From: Avidehalobacter sp964569265
GTDB taxonomy: Bacteria; Bacillota; Dehalobacteriia; UBA4068; UBA4997
NCBI GenBank assembly: GCA_964569265.1
Contig: CAZMTO010000002.1
Span: forward strand, 34,749 to 98,748
Length of the DNA stretch: 64,000 bases
Reading direction: 5' to 3'
The notes under the pieces were generated by a model. It worked only from the letters and a program-made list of their open reading frames with translations, was not told the origin of the DNA and did not search any database. This document shows, piece after piece, positions 25,909 through 33,653 of this stretch. The first letter of the stretch is position 1, and each line of letters begins with the position of its first letter. Both the position numbers and the translations under genes were made by a program.

Positions 25909-26949
25909 CTAAAGCTCGGCAAGGGCAGCCGCCAGCACTTGCAGCAGGCGGTCGTTTTCAGCCGGCAGCTTTACGGCAATGCGGTAGTAGCCGGGGCACA
26001 GACCGTGATAATTGCTGCAATCGCGGATAAGCACGTTACGGCGGCGGCAGGCTTCGGTTAAACCGGGCTTAGCGCGGAAGAAGATATAGTTGGCCGACGA
26101 ACCGTAGGTTTGGCAGCCCAAACTGTTTAAACCGTCGGTAAGGCGGCGGCGCTGCTGTGCAACCAGTTGGCGTGCCCGCTCCACATAGGCGTGTTCACCA
26201 AGGGCAGCTACACCGGCAGCCTGCGCCGGGGTAGACACGCTCCACGGTTGGGCAGCTTCGGCCATGGCGGCCAAAAGTGCGGTGTCGGTGCAAAGGCCAT
26301 AGCCAAGCCGCAAACCGGCCATAGCATAGGTTTTGGTAAATGCCTTTAGTATAAAAATATGGCTGTTGGCGGCCAGCAGGGGTTTTGCCGTGTGCCGGTT
26401 GCCATCATCCAAAAAATCGTTAAAACATTCGTCAATAACCAGCCGTATGTTAAGCCGGGCAGTGGCGGCAACAATATTTTGCAGCAGCGTTTGGTTAACG
26501 GTAAGGCCGGTGGGGTTGTTGGGGTTGCAGATAAACACAATATCCGGCCGGGTTTGCAGGGCAGCAATATAGCTTTGGTCAAGCTGCCAGCCGTTTTCTT
26601 CCCGCAGAAAAAAATGGTCTATGTGACAGTTTACGCTCAGCAGAGCCTGTTCGTATTCGGAAAAACCCGGAGCGATAAGCAGGGCGCGTCCGGGGTGGGT
26701 GGCCATTGCCAGACGAAAGATAAGGTCGGCAGCCCCGTTGCCGCAGATGATATGTTCGGCACTAAGGTGTTCGTGGTGAGCCAGCGCCTGTGTAAGCTCT
26801 CGGCACAAAGGGTCGGGGTAGGCAGCCGAAGCCGCGCAGCCGGCCTGTGCTGCCGCCAGAACACTGTTTGGCAGGCCCAGCGGGTTAAGGTTGGCTGAAA
26901 AATCCAGCATACCCTTGTAGGTGTAAATATCGCCGCCGTGCTTATACAT
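25909..26949 (-). CDS. cobD: L-threonine-O-3-phosphate decarboxylase CobD
   Basis: The 346-residue PLP enzyme of the aminotransferase class makes aminopropanol phosphate for the cobalamin side chain. It starts YKHGGDIYTYKGMLDFSANL, the HGG-DFS-N hallmark that separates CobD from histidinol-phosphate aminotransferase. It has FICNPNNPTGL, the substrate loop VIDECFNDF and the PLP lysine region KAFTKTYAMAGLRLGYGL. It has a strong site (AAGGAGG) upstream and lies in one unit with the EamA gene. cbiB, its pathway partner, is 6 kb away on the same strand. Confidence 0.92.
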   Translation of the reverse strand: MYKHGGDIYTYKGMLDFSANLNPLGLPNSVLAAAQAGCAASAAYPDPLCRELTQALAHHEHLSAEHIICGNGAADLIFRLAMATHPGRALLIAPGFSEYEQALLSVNCHIDHFFLREENGWQLDQSYIAALQTRPDIVFICNPNNPTGLTVNQTLLQNIVAATARLNIRLVIDECFNDFLDDGNRHTAKPLLAANSHIFILKAFTKTYAMAGLRLGYGLCTDTALLAAMAEAAQPWSVSTPAQAAGVAALGEHAYVERARQLVAQQRRRLTDGLNSLGCQTYGSSANYIFFRAKPGLTEACRRRNVLIRDCSNYHGLCPGYYRIAVKLPAENDRLLQVLAAALAEL

Positions 26950-27101
26950 AGGGGCACCTCCTTAAAACATACGTAACTTATATGATATATGATTTTGCGG
27001 CAAAATGCAATATTTATGATATTATTTGCTCCCGGCCAAAAAATTTACGGCAGCAGCAGACAAAAGTTGTGCAAAAGTTGGTTAAAACTTAGGCAAAAGG
27101 C

Positions 27102-27130
27102 TTGATTAAAGGGGTTGGGCGTGCTATAAT
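27102..27130 (+). promoter_or_regulatory. Promoter of secG-hppA
   Basis: TTGATT (27102-27107), a 17-bp spacer and TATAAT (27125-27130) lie about 77 bp before secG. Confidence 0.8.
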
Positions 27131-27206
27131 ATAATGCACTGAAAATGTAACTGTATGGGTAAAGTAAAAGTTTTTTAAGATATTTAACAGTATATGCGGA
27201 GGTGAA

Positions 27207-27431
27207 ATGATGACAACGGTTTTGATGGTTTTGCAGATGCTTTGTGCTTTGGCGCTGATTGTTTCGGTGCTGATGCAGTCCAGTAAAAGTGCAGGCTTAT
27301 CCGGCAGCATTGCCGGCGGTGCCGAAACTTTCTTCGGCAAAAAAAAGGGCATGGATCAGGTTTTTGAAAAGTGCGCTATAGTTTCGGTAGTGCTGTTTTT
27401 GGCGCTTACCTTACTGCTGTCGGTTATTTAA
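27207..27431 (+). CDS. secG: Preprotein translocase subunit SecG
   Basis: The 74-residue membrane subunit of the Sec channel has two helices (about 4-24 and 54-72). Between them is the family motif LMQSSKSAGLSGSIAGGAET with FFGKKKG. ATG 27207 and 27210 are both possible behind GGAGGTGA. Confidence 0.95.
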   Translation: MMTTVLMVLQMLCALALIVSVLMQSSKSAGLSGSIAGGAETFFGKKKGMDQVFEKCAIVSVVLFLALTLLLSVI

Positions 27432-27487
27432 GCATTATTGCTTTTATTTTTCAGGTTAGGATATTTTAGGAGGTTTTGAAAGAAGTT

Positions 27488-29530
27488 ATGGATTTTATTT
27501 TGAATTATGCCCCGGTTATCGGTGCAGTTGCCGGTGTACTGGCGCTGGCTTTTGCATTTGTGCTGGCTAATCGCGTTACCGCAGTTCAGCCCGGCAGCGA
27601 GCGTATGATAGAGATTATGAACTCTATCCACGAAGGTGCGATGGCGTTTTTGGGTCGTCAGTATAAAACTCTGGTGATCTTTATTGTTGCAATGGCTGCT
27701 GTTATTGTTGGCGCGGGTATGCTTACCGGCGGCACCGAAGGCGGCCTTAACCCGTTGACTGCCATCCCGTTTGTAGTTGGTGCAGCCTGCTCTATTTTGG
27801 CCGGTAACATTGGTATGCGTATTGCTACCAAGGCTAATGCACGTACTGCCAATGCCGCACAGGAATCCGGCCTGAACAAGGCTTTGGGCGTTGCTTTTTC
27901 CGGCGGTGCCGTAATGGGCATGAGCGTTGTTGGCTTGGGTCTGTTGGGCCTGGGTGTGGTTATTTTGCTGTTCCCCGGTCAGTCTGATGTTATTAACGGC
28001 TTCAGCTTGGGTGCTTCTTCGGTTGCATTGTTTGGCCGTGTTGGCGGCGGTATTTACACCAAAGCTGCTGACGTAGGCGCTGACCTTGTTGGTAAGGTCG
28101 AGGCCGGCATCCCCGAGGATGACCCGCGTAACCCCGCTGTTATTGCCGATAACGTAGGTGATAACGTAGGTGACGTTGCCGGTATGGGCTCTGACCTGTT
28201 TGAATCTTATGTTGGTTCGGTAATTGCTGCTATCGCTTTGGGTGCATCTTTGGCTATCGGCACCAACGGCGAAGGTGTTATCGTTCCTGTTTTGTTGGCT
28301 GCCTGGGGTATTATCTCCAGCATTATCGGTACCTTCTTTGTTCGCACCAGCGAGGGTAAAAACCCCCAGAAGGCACTGGATGCCGGTACTTATGTAGCTA
28401 CTTTGCTTTCTATCATCGGTACCTATGTAATTTGTAAGTTTGTCCTGCCGGAAACCTTCCTGGATGGTCGCTACACCAGCACCGGTGTATTTATCGCCAG
28501 CGTTGCCGGTTTGATTGCCGGTACCCTGATCGGTAAGATCACCGAATACTATACTTCGGCAGATTACAAGCCGGTTAAGGAAATTGCAGCTTCCTGCGAA
28601 ACCGGTACTGCTACCAACATCATCTCCGGTATTGCAACCGGTATGACTTCTACCGCTCTGCCGATCATCGTAATTTGTATCGGTATTTTTGCCGCTTACT
28701 ACTTTGCCGGCCTGTACGGCATTGCTATTGCCGCTGTTGGTATGCTTTCTACCACTGGTATTGTTGTTGCGGTAGACGCTTACGGCCCGATTTCCGATAA
28801 CGCCGGCGGTATCGCAGAGATGGCCGGTTTGGATCATTCTGTTCGTGAGATTACCGATAACCTGGACGCTGTAGGCAACACCACTGCTGCTATCGGCAAG
28901 GGCTTTGCTATCGGCTCCGCAGCATTAACTGCACTGGCTCTGTTCTCGGCTTACACTCAGGCTGCCGGTGTTGCCGCTATCGATATTATGAACCCGATGG
29001 TTGTAATCGGTCTGTTTATCGGCGGTATGCTGCCTTTCCTGTTCTCTGCTATGACTATGAGCGCAGTTGGCCGTTCCGCTTCTCATATGATTACTGAAGT
29101 ACGTCGTCAGTTCCGCGAGATCCCCGGCCTGATGGAAGGTACTGCTAAGCCCGACTATGCACGCTGCGTAGATATTTCTACCACTGCTGCCCTGCGTGAG
29201 ATGATTATGCCTGCTATTTTGGCAGTAATTGCTCCGCTGTTTGTTGGTTTGGTACTTGGCCCGGAAGCCCTGGGTGGCTTGCTGGCAGGTTCTTTGGTAA
29301 CCGGCTTTTTGCTGGCAGTTATGATGAGTAACGCCGGCGGTGCCTGGGATAACGCTAAAAAGTACATCGAAGGCGGCAACTTTGGCGGCAAGGGCTCCGA
29401 AGCTCACGCTGCTGCCGTAAACGGCGATACTGTAGGTGACCCCTTTAAGGATACCTCCGGCCCGTCCATCAACATTTTGATTAAGCTGATGACCATTATT
29501 GCGCTGGTATTTGTACCGTTGTTCCTGTAA
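27488..29530 (+). CDS. hppA: Membrane-bound ion-pumping pyrophosphatase
   Basis: The roughly 680-residue integral membrane pump uses pyrophosphate to move H+ or Na+. It has about 16 helices and the catalytic acidic motifs DVGADLVGKVEAGIPEDDPR and DNVGDNVGDVAGMGSDLFE. The segment GNTTAAIGKGFAIGSA has Ala where potassium-independent pumps have Lys, which marks the potassium-dependent class. Codon choice differs from neighbours (ATC/ATT and GCT/GGT rather than ATA and GCG), suggesting high expression. ATG 27488 is preferred; TTG 27476 lies too close to AGGAGG. Confidence 0.95.
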   Translation: MDFILNYAPVIGAVAGVLALAFAFVLANRVTAVQPGSERMIEIMNSIHEGAMAFLGRQYKTLVIFIVAMAAVIVGAGMLTGGTEGGLNPLTAIPFVVGAACSILAGNIGMRIATKANARTANAAQESGLNKALGVAFSGGAVMGMSVVGLGLLGLGVVILLFPGQSDVINGFSLGASSVALFGRVGGGIYTKAADVGADLVGKVEAGIPEDDPRNPAVIADNVGDNVGDVAGMGSDLFESYVGSVIAAIALGASLAIGTNGEGVIVPVLLAAWGIISSIIGTFFVRTSEGKNPQKALDAGTYVATLLSIIGTYVICKFVLPETFLDGRYTSTGVFIASVAGLIAGTLIGKITEYYTSADYKPVKEIAASCETGTATNIISGIATGMTSTALPIIVICIGIFAAYYFAGLYGIAIAAVGMLSTTGIVVAVDAYGPISDNAGGIAEMAGLDHSVREITDNLDAVGNTTAAIGKGFAIGSAALTALALFSAYTQAAGVAAIDIMNPMVVIGLFIGGMLPFLFSAMTMSAVGRSASHMITEVRRQFREIPGLMEGTAKPDYARCVDISTTAALREMIMPAILAVIAPLFVGLVLGPEALGGLLAGSLVTGFLLAVMMSNAGGAWDNAKKYIEGGNFGGKGSEAHAAAVNGDTVGDPFKDTSGPSINILIKLMTIIALVFVPLFL

Positions 29531-29552
29531 GGCAAAACATATAACAAATAAT

Positions 29553-29588
29553 AATAAGGGTGCAGGGCAACTTGCATCCTTATTTTTG
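29553..29588 (+). terminator. Rho-independent terminator after hppA
   Basis: AATAAGGGTGCA pairs with TGCATCCTTATT (one G-T pair) across an 8-nt loop and is followed by TTTT. Confidence 0.85.
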
Positions 29589-29636
29589 TGCTTGCCGCTA
29601 TGTTGGCAGCAAAGGCTTTGCAAAAATTTTAAAATT

Positions 29637-29666
29637 TTGATAAGCTTAACCTGGTGTTCATATAAT
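29637..29666 (+). promoter_or_regulatory. Promoter of the yycJ-like gene
   Basis: TTGATA (29637-29642), an 18-bp spacer and TATAAT (29661-29666) lie 46 bp before the start codon. Confidence 0.75.
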
Positions 29667-29711
29667 ATTCACATTGGTATTTTAATATATATTTCAGAAA
29701 GAGCCGGAAAA

Positions 29712-30485
29712 ATGGAGTTTTTTACGATAGCAAGCAGCTCGTCGGGCAACTGTGCATTTGTTAAAAGCGGTGATACATCGCTGTTGATAGATGCCGGGGT
29801 TTCGGCAGGGCGGATAGAGCAGGCACTGCGGGCGGCGGGGCAAGACCCCGTGCGGCTTAGCGGCATATTGCTTACCCACGAACACAGCGACCATATTGCG
29901 GGTGTGGAGCGGCTGGCGATGAAGTACGGCATACCGGTTTATGCTTCGCCCAAAACCTGGAGCGTGCTGCCCTTTGCCGACACACTGCCGTATTATCTTA
30001 AACAAAATTATGCGTATGATATGCGGTTGGGTGATTTTGCGCTGGAGTTTTGCAAAACAAACCACGATGCGGTGCAGCCGGTGGGTATGGTGCTTAGTGC
30101 CGAGGGCAAGCGCCTTGGTTATGTTACCGACACCGGCGAAGTAACGCGCGGTATGCTTTATTCTCTGAAGCAGTTAGACGCTTTGGTGATAGAGGCCAAC
30201 CACGACCGCGAGATGCTGCTAAAGGGGCCATACCCGGCAGTGTTAAAGCGACGGGTTGGCGGTAGCCTTGGGCATATGGCTAATGTGCAGGCCGCCGAGC
30301 TGGTGCGTTATCTGCTGGGCAAGGGGCTGTTTAAGGTGGTGCTGGCGCATTTAAGCGAAACCAATAACCGCCCGGACATTGCTTACCGGGCAGTGCTGCC
30401 GGCTTTTGCCGGCTTTACCGATACCCCGGAAGAATGGCTGAGCGTAGCCCCGGCGCATAAAACTTCGTTAAAAATAGAGCTGTAG
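29712..30485 (+). CDS. yycJ: MBL-fold metallohydrolase (YycJ/WalJ family)
   Basis: The 257-residue beta-lactamase-fold protein starts MEFFTIASSSSGNCAFV. Metal ligands are in LLTHEHSDHIAGVERL (HxHxDH), the later FCKTNHDAVQPVGM, and YVTDTGEV and IEANHD. The family is linked to DNA repair and cell-wall control in Bacillus. Its neighbours htrA and rlmH repeat the walJ-htrA-rlmH order of many Bacillota, but walRK is not here. Confidence 0.92.
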   Translation: MEFFTIASSSSGNCAFVKSGDTSLLIDAGVSAGRIEQALRAAGQDPVRLSGILLTHEHSDHIAGVERLAMKYGIPVYASPKTWSVLPFADTLPYYLKQNYAYDMRLGDFALEFCKTNHDAVQPVGMVLSAEGKRLGYVTDTGEVTRGMLYSLKQLDALVIEANHDREMLLKGPYPAVLKRRVGGSLGHMANVQAAELVRYLLGKGLFKVVLAHLSETNNRPDIAYRAVLPAFAGFTDTPEEWLSVAPAHKTSLKIEL

Positions 30486-30552
30486 GTAAGGCGCTGTAAT
30501 GGCTTAAATAAAAAGCCCGGTTTTGGGCAAAATAAAATGTGAGGTGTTTTTT

Positions 30553-31707
30553 ATGGATAACTATTGGCAGGATGATTCGGACAAACGCAAACGCGGCGGT
30601 ATGGGCAAGGTGCTGCTGGCCTGTTTTTGCTGTGCCCTGGCCAGTGCGGTTATAAGCTGGGCTATGTGTTCGGTATATTTTACGGATAACGATAAAGCGC
30701 AGGCTGATACAACTACATCGGTGGGCACGGTGGCGGCTGCTGCTGACGACAGCATAAGCACCATAAATGTGGGCAAAAGCGTGTCGCCGGCGGTGGTGTT
30801 TATCAGCAATATACAAAATGTACGCAGCTTTATGGGCTATTACGGCTGGAACAGCGGTCAGTCGACTGAGGCGGTGGCCAGCACTGGCAGCGGCGTTATA
30901 TATTCGGCAGACGGTTATATTATTACCAACAACCACGTGGTAGAGGGTGCGGAAAAAATCAGTGTTACCCTGTACAACGGTGATTCTTACATTGCCGAGG
31001 TGGTGGGCTGTGATGAGCGCACCGATTTGGCGGTAATAAAAATTGATCCGGATGAAAAGCTTACAGTAGCATCTTTTGGTGATTCGGACGAACTGGTGGT
31101 GGGTGAAAAGGCTATTGCCATTGGTAACCCCGGCGGTGAAAACTTTGCCAATTCTCTTACGCAGGGTGTTATCAGCGGCTTAAACCGTTCGGTAACAACG
31201 TCAGACGGCACGGTGCTTAATGTTGTGCAGACCGATGCGGCAATTAACCCCGGCAACAGCGGCGGTGCTTTGTGCAATGCCAAGGGCGAAGTTATTGGTA
31301 TTAACACGATTAAAATAAGTATGACCGGCTACGAGGGTATGGGTTTTGCCATACCCAGCAACGAGGTTTTGGACATTTGCAAAAAGCTGATGGCCGATGG
31401 TAAAATTGCCCGCCCGGCTTTAGGTGTGGGTATTTTGGCCGATGTTACACCGCAGATAGCCTACTACAATAATTTGTCGGTGGATTACGGTGTGTTGGTT
31501 GCGCCTTCGGCAGGGGGTGCGGCAGAAAAGGCCGGCTTAAAGAGCTATGATATTATTGTGGCCATAGATGATGACGAGGTTAAAACGTATTCGGAATTGC
31601 AAAGCGCCATATTTGACCACGAAATTGGTGACGTTGTAAAGGTTACGGTGGTGCGCAGCGGTGAAAAGCTTGATTTTGAGGTTACGCTGGGCGAGCTGGC
31701 TGATTAG
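30553..31707 (+). CDS. htrA: HtrA/DegP-type serine protease
   Basis: The roughly 384-residue membrane-anchored protease acts outside the membrane in protein quality control. Layout: cytosolic head (1-17), one membrane helix (18-40), trypsin-like domain with the catalytic triad His in TNNHVVEGA, Asp in ERTDLAVIKI and Ser in NPGNSGGAL, then a PDZ domain (about 285-380: GVLVAPSAGGAAEKAGLKSY). The start ATG 30553 is preceded by GAGGTG. Confidence 0.95.
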   Translation: MDNYWQDDSDKRKRGGMGKVLLACFCCALASAVISWAMCSVYFTDNDKAQADTTTSVGTVAAAADDSISTINVGKSVSPAVVFISNIQNVRSFMGYYGWNSGQSTEAVASTGSGVIYSADGYIITNNHVVEGAEKISVTLYNGDSYIAEVVGCDERTDLAVIKIDPDEKLTVASFGDSDELVVGEKAIAIGNPGGENFANSLTQGVISGLNRSVTTSDGTVLNVVQTDAAINPGNSGGALCNAKGEVIGINTIKISMTGYEGMGFAIPSNEVLDICKKLMADGKIARPALGVGILADVTPQIAYYNNLSVDYGVLVAPSAGGAAEKAGLKSYDIIVAIDDDEVKTYSELQSAIFDHEIGDVVKVTVVRSGEKLDFEVTLGELAD

Positions 31708-31730
31708 TATGCCCAAAGGAGGGACGAGCT

Positions 31731-32210
31731 GTGCAGTGTAAAATTTTGGCGGTGGGCAGCATAAAAGAACGCTACTTTACCGATGGTATTAATGAATACC
31801 TTAAACGCCTGAAGCCGGTCTTTCCTGTCAGCATAAAGGAGGTGCCGGATTTACCGGTGCCGCAAAATGCATCGGCGGCGGAAATTGCCCGGATTGTGGC
31901 TAAAGAGGGTGAAGCCCTGCTTAACCACATACCGCAGGACGCTTATTTGGTGGCGCTGGCGATAAACGGCAAAATGCTGTCATCGGAGCAGTTGGCGGCT
32001 AAGCTTAACGACTGGGCTTTTTCCGGCAAGCGAGAGCTGATATTTGTTATCGGCGGCAGTTGCGGTTTGGCGCCGCAGGTGTTGGCCCGTGCCGACTTTA
32101 AGCTGTCGTTTGGGGCGGCAACCTACCCGCACCAGCTAATGCGGCTGATATTGACCGAGCAGATATACCGCGGGGTAAAAATAAACCGGAACGAGCCGTA
32201 TCATAAGTAA
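31731..32210 (+). CDS. rlmH: 23S rRNA (pseudouridine-1915-N3) methyltransferase RlmH
   Basis: The 159-residue SPOUT enzyme methylates helix 69 of 23S rRNA. It has the start KILAVGSIKERYFTDGINEY, the SAM-binding LIFVIGGSCGLAPQVL and the signature end QLMRLILTEQIYRGVKINRN with EPYHK. GTG start behind AAAGGAGG. Confidence 0.97.
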   Translation: MQCKILAVGSIKERYFTDGINEYLKRLKPVFPVSIKEVPDLPVPQNASAAEIARIVAKEGEALLNHIPQDAYLVALAINGKMLSSEQLAAKLNDWAFSGKRELIFVIGGSCGLAPQVLARADFKLSFGAATYPHQLMRLILTEQIYRGVKINRNEPYHK

Positions 32211-32223
32211 TAAAATATTTGGC

Positions 32224-32252
32224 AAAAAAAGGGCGGGGCATCCCGCCTTTTT
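32224..32252 (+). terminator. Rho-independent terminator after rlmH
   Basis: An A tract, the stem GGCGGG/CCCGCC with a 4-nt loop GCAT, and five T. Confidence 0.85.
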
Positions 32253-32345
32253 GCTGTGTAAAAAAGGGTTTTGCCGGGTTTGACCGAATTATACTTATTA
32301 CCTTTATAATTTACCTTTAAAATTTTTTTATACCGGGGGTGTGTT

Positions 32346-33410
32346 ATGACAGGCAAAAACGGCGAACAACTGTTGGCGGTGCTAAGGGCGGCCTTGCAGC
32401 CGTATTTGGCGGGCGATGTGCTGCTGCTGGTGGGTTTTTCCGGCGGGCGTGATTCTCTGAGCCTGCTGTGGGGGCTAAAGCAACTGGCCGACACAGACCT
32501 AGCCGGCTGTTACCGGCTGGTGGCGGCGCATTTTAATCATAACCTGCGCGGTGAAGAAGCTGCGGCAGATGAGCAGTTTTGCCGTGATTTTTGCCGGGAA
32601 AACGGCATAGAATTTTGCGCGGCTGTGGCTCAAAATTTATCCCCGGATATGCCGAATTTGGAGCAGGCAGCCCGTGTGGCCCGTTATGCGTGGTTTAACA
32701 CCCTGCGGCAGCAATACGAAGCACAGGGGCTGGTACCTTACCTGCTTACGGCGCATCATCTGGAGGACCAGGCGGAAACCGTGCTGTTGCATATGCTGCG
32801 CGGCAGCGGTACTGCCGGGCTGGCGGCAATGCGCGCCCAAAGCAGCTGGCAGTTGCGCCCAATGCTTAATTTGCCGCGCTGTGTGGCGCAGGCTGCCTTG
32901 CAGGAGGCCGGGCTTGGCTGGCGTGATGATTCGACGAACAGCAGCTTGCTTTACACCCGCAATTATGTGCGTGCCAAGGTAATGCCCGCCTTAAAAAAGG
33001 TAAACCCGCGGGCCGAACAGGCTATTGCTCAGGTGGCGCAAATTGCCGCTGCCGAAGAAGATTATTTTGCGGCACTGCTGGCCGAAAAATTGCAGCGTGC
33101 CGAGCTGACATCGGGGCGGGCAGTTTATGTTTGGGCTGATTTTGTCGCAGAACCTTTGGCTATACGCCGGCGTTTGGTGCGCGCACTTTGGCAGGCGGTA
33201 ACCAACAGGCCGGTTTGCCCGCTTACCCTGGCGCAGACCGATGCCGTTATAGCGTTGGCGGCCGGGCAGAGCGTAAATTTGAGCGGCGCGGTGCTGGCGG
33301 CAAGGCGCGGTAAAAAGCTGATATTTAGTATGCCAACTGCCGAAGCCCTGCAAAGGCGGCAGCAAAAAAGCCGCAGTGGTCAAAAAAGGGCAGCCGGTGC
33401 AAAAGGATAA
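32346..33410 (+). CDS. tilS: tRNA(Ile)-lysidine synthase TilS
   Basis: The 354-residue ATP-dependent enzyme changes C34 of the CAT-anticodon tRNA-Ile2 to lysidine, so that it reads AUA. The PP-loop is LLLVGFSGGRDSLSLLWGL. The conserved HFNHNLRGEEAAADEQFCRD and LLTAHHLEDQAETVLLHMLRG with GSGTAGLAAM are present. At 354 residues it is shorter than most (about 430-470) and appears to lack the C-terminal TilS domain, as in some short family members. The window is rich in ATA codons, which fits the need for this enzyme. Confidence 0.95.
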   Translation: MTGKNGEQLLAVLRAALQPYLAGDVLLLVGFSGGRDSLSLLWGLKQLADTDLAGCYRLVAAHFNHNLRGEEAAADEQFCRDFCRENGIEFCAAVAQNLSPDMPNLEQAARVARYAWFNTLRQQYEAQGLVPYLLTAHHLEDQAETVLLHMLRGSGTAGLAAMRAQSSWQLRPMLNLPRCVAQAALQEAGLGWRDDSTNSSLLYTRNYVRAKVMPALKKVNPRAEQAIAQVAQIAAAEEDYFAALLAEKLQRAELTSGRAVYVWADFVAEPLAIRRRLVRALWQAVTNRPVCPLTLAQTDAVIALAAGQSVNLSGAVLAARRGKKLIFSMPTAEALQRRQQKSRSGQKRAAGAKG

Positions 33411-33513
33411 TGCCGCCCGGCGGATATAATACCTGCACAGGGGAAAAAATTTAACAGACAGTTAAAAATATGCGGCTATCATTAAAGCTGTCAGGATAAT
33501 CTACAAATATAAA

Positions 33514-33543
33514 TTGAAATTTACCCATAGGGTGTGTTATAAT
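33514..33543 (+). promoter_or_regulatory. Promoter of ftsH
   Basis: TTGAAA (33514-33519), an 18-bp spacer and TATAAT (33538-33543). A second TATAAT lies at 33546-33551 as a direct repeat of TTATAATG. Both are about 110 bp before ftsH. Confidence 0.75.
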
Positions 33544-33653
33544 GTTATAATGTAATGCGTTAAGCTTTATGGAAAATTTTGGCAGAGCCGGCTTTTTAAG
33601 GGCGGCAGCCTGTTTGCAGGGCAATTTTTTTTGGTAAGGAGTGAAACTTAGGT

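Noticed and set aside
27428..28837. 469-codon minus-strand frame opposite hppA
   Set aside because: It is a mirror of the conserved pump gene. Its Asn/Thr/Gly-rich product reflects the reverse complement of biased hppA codons.
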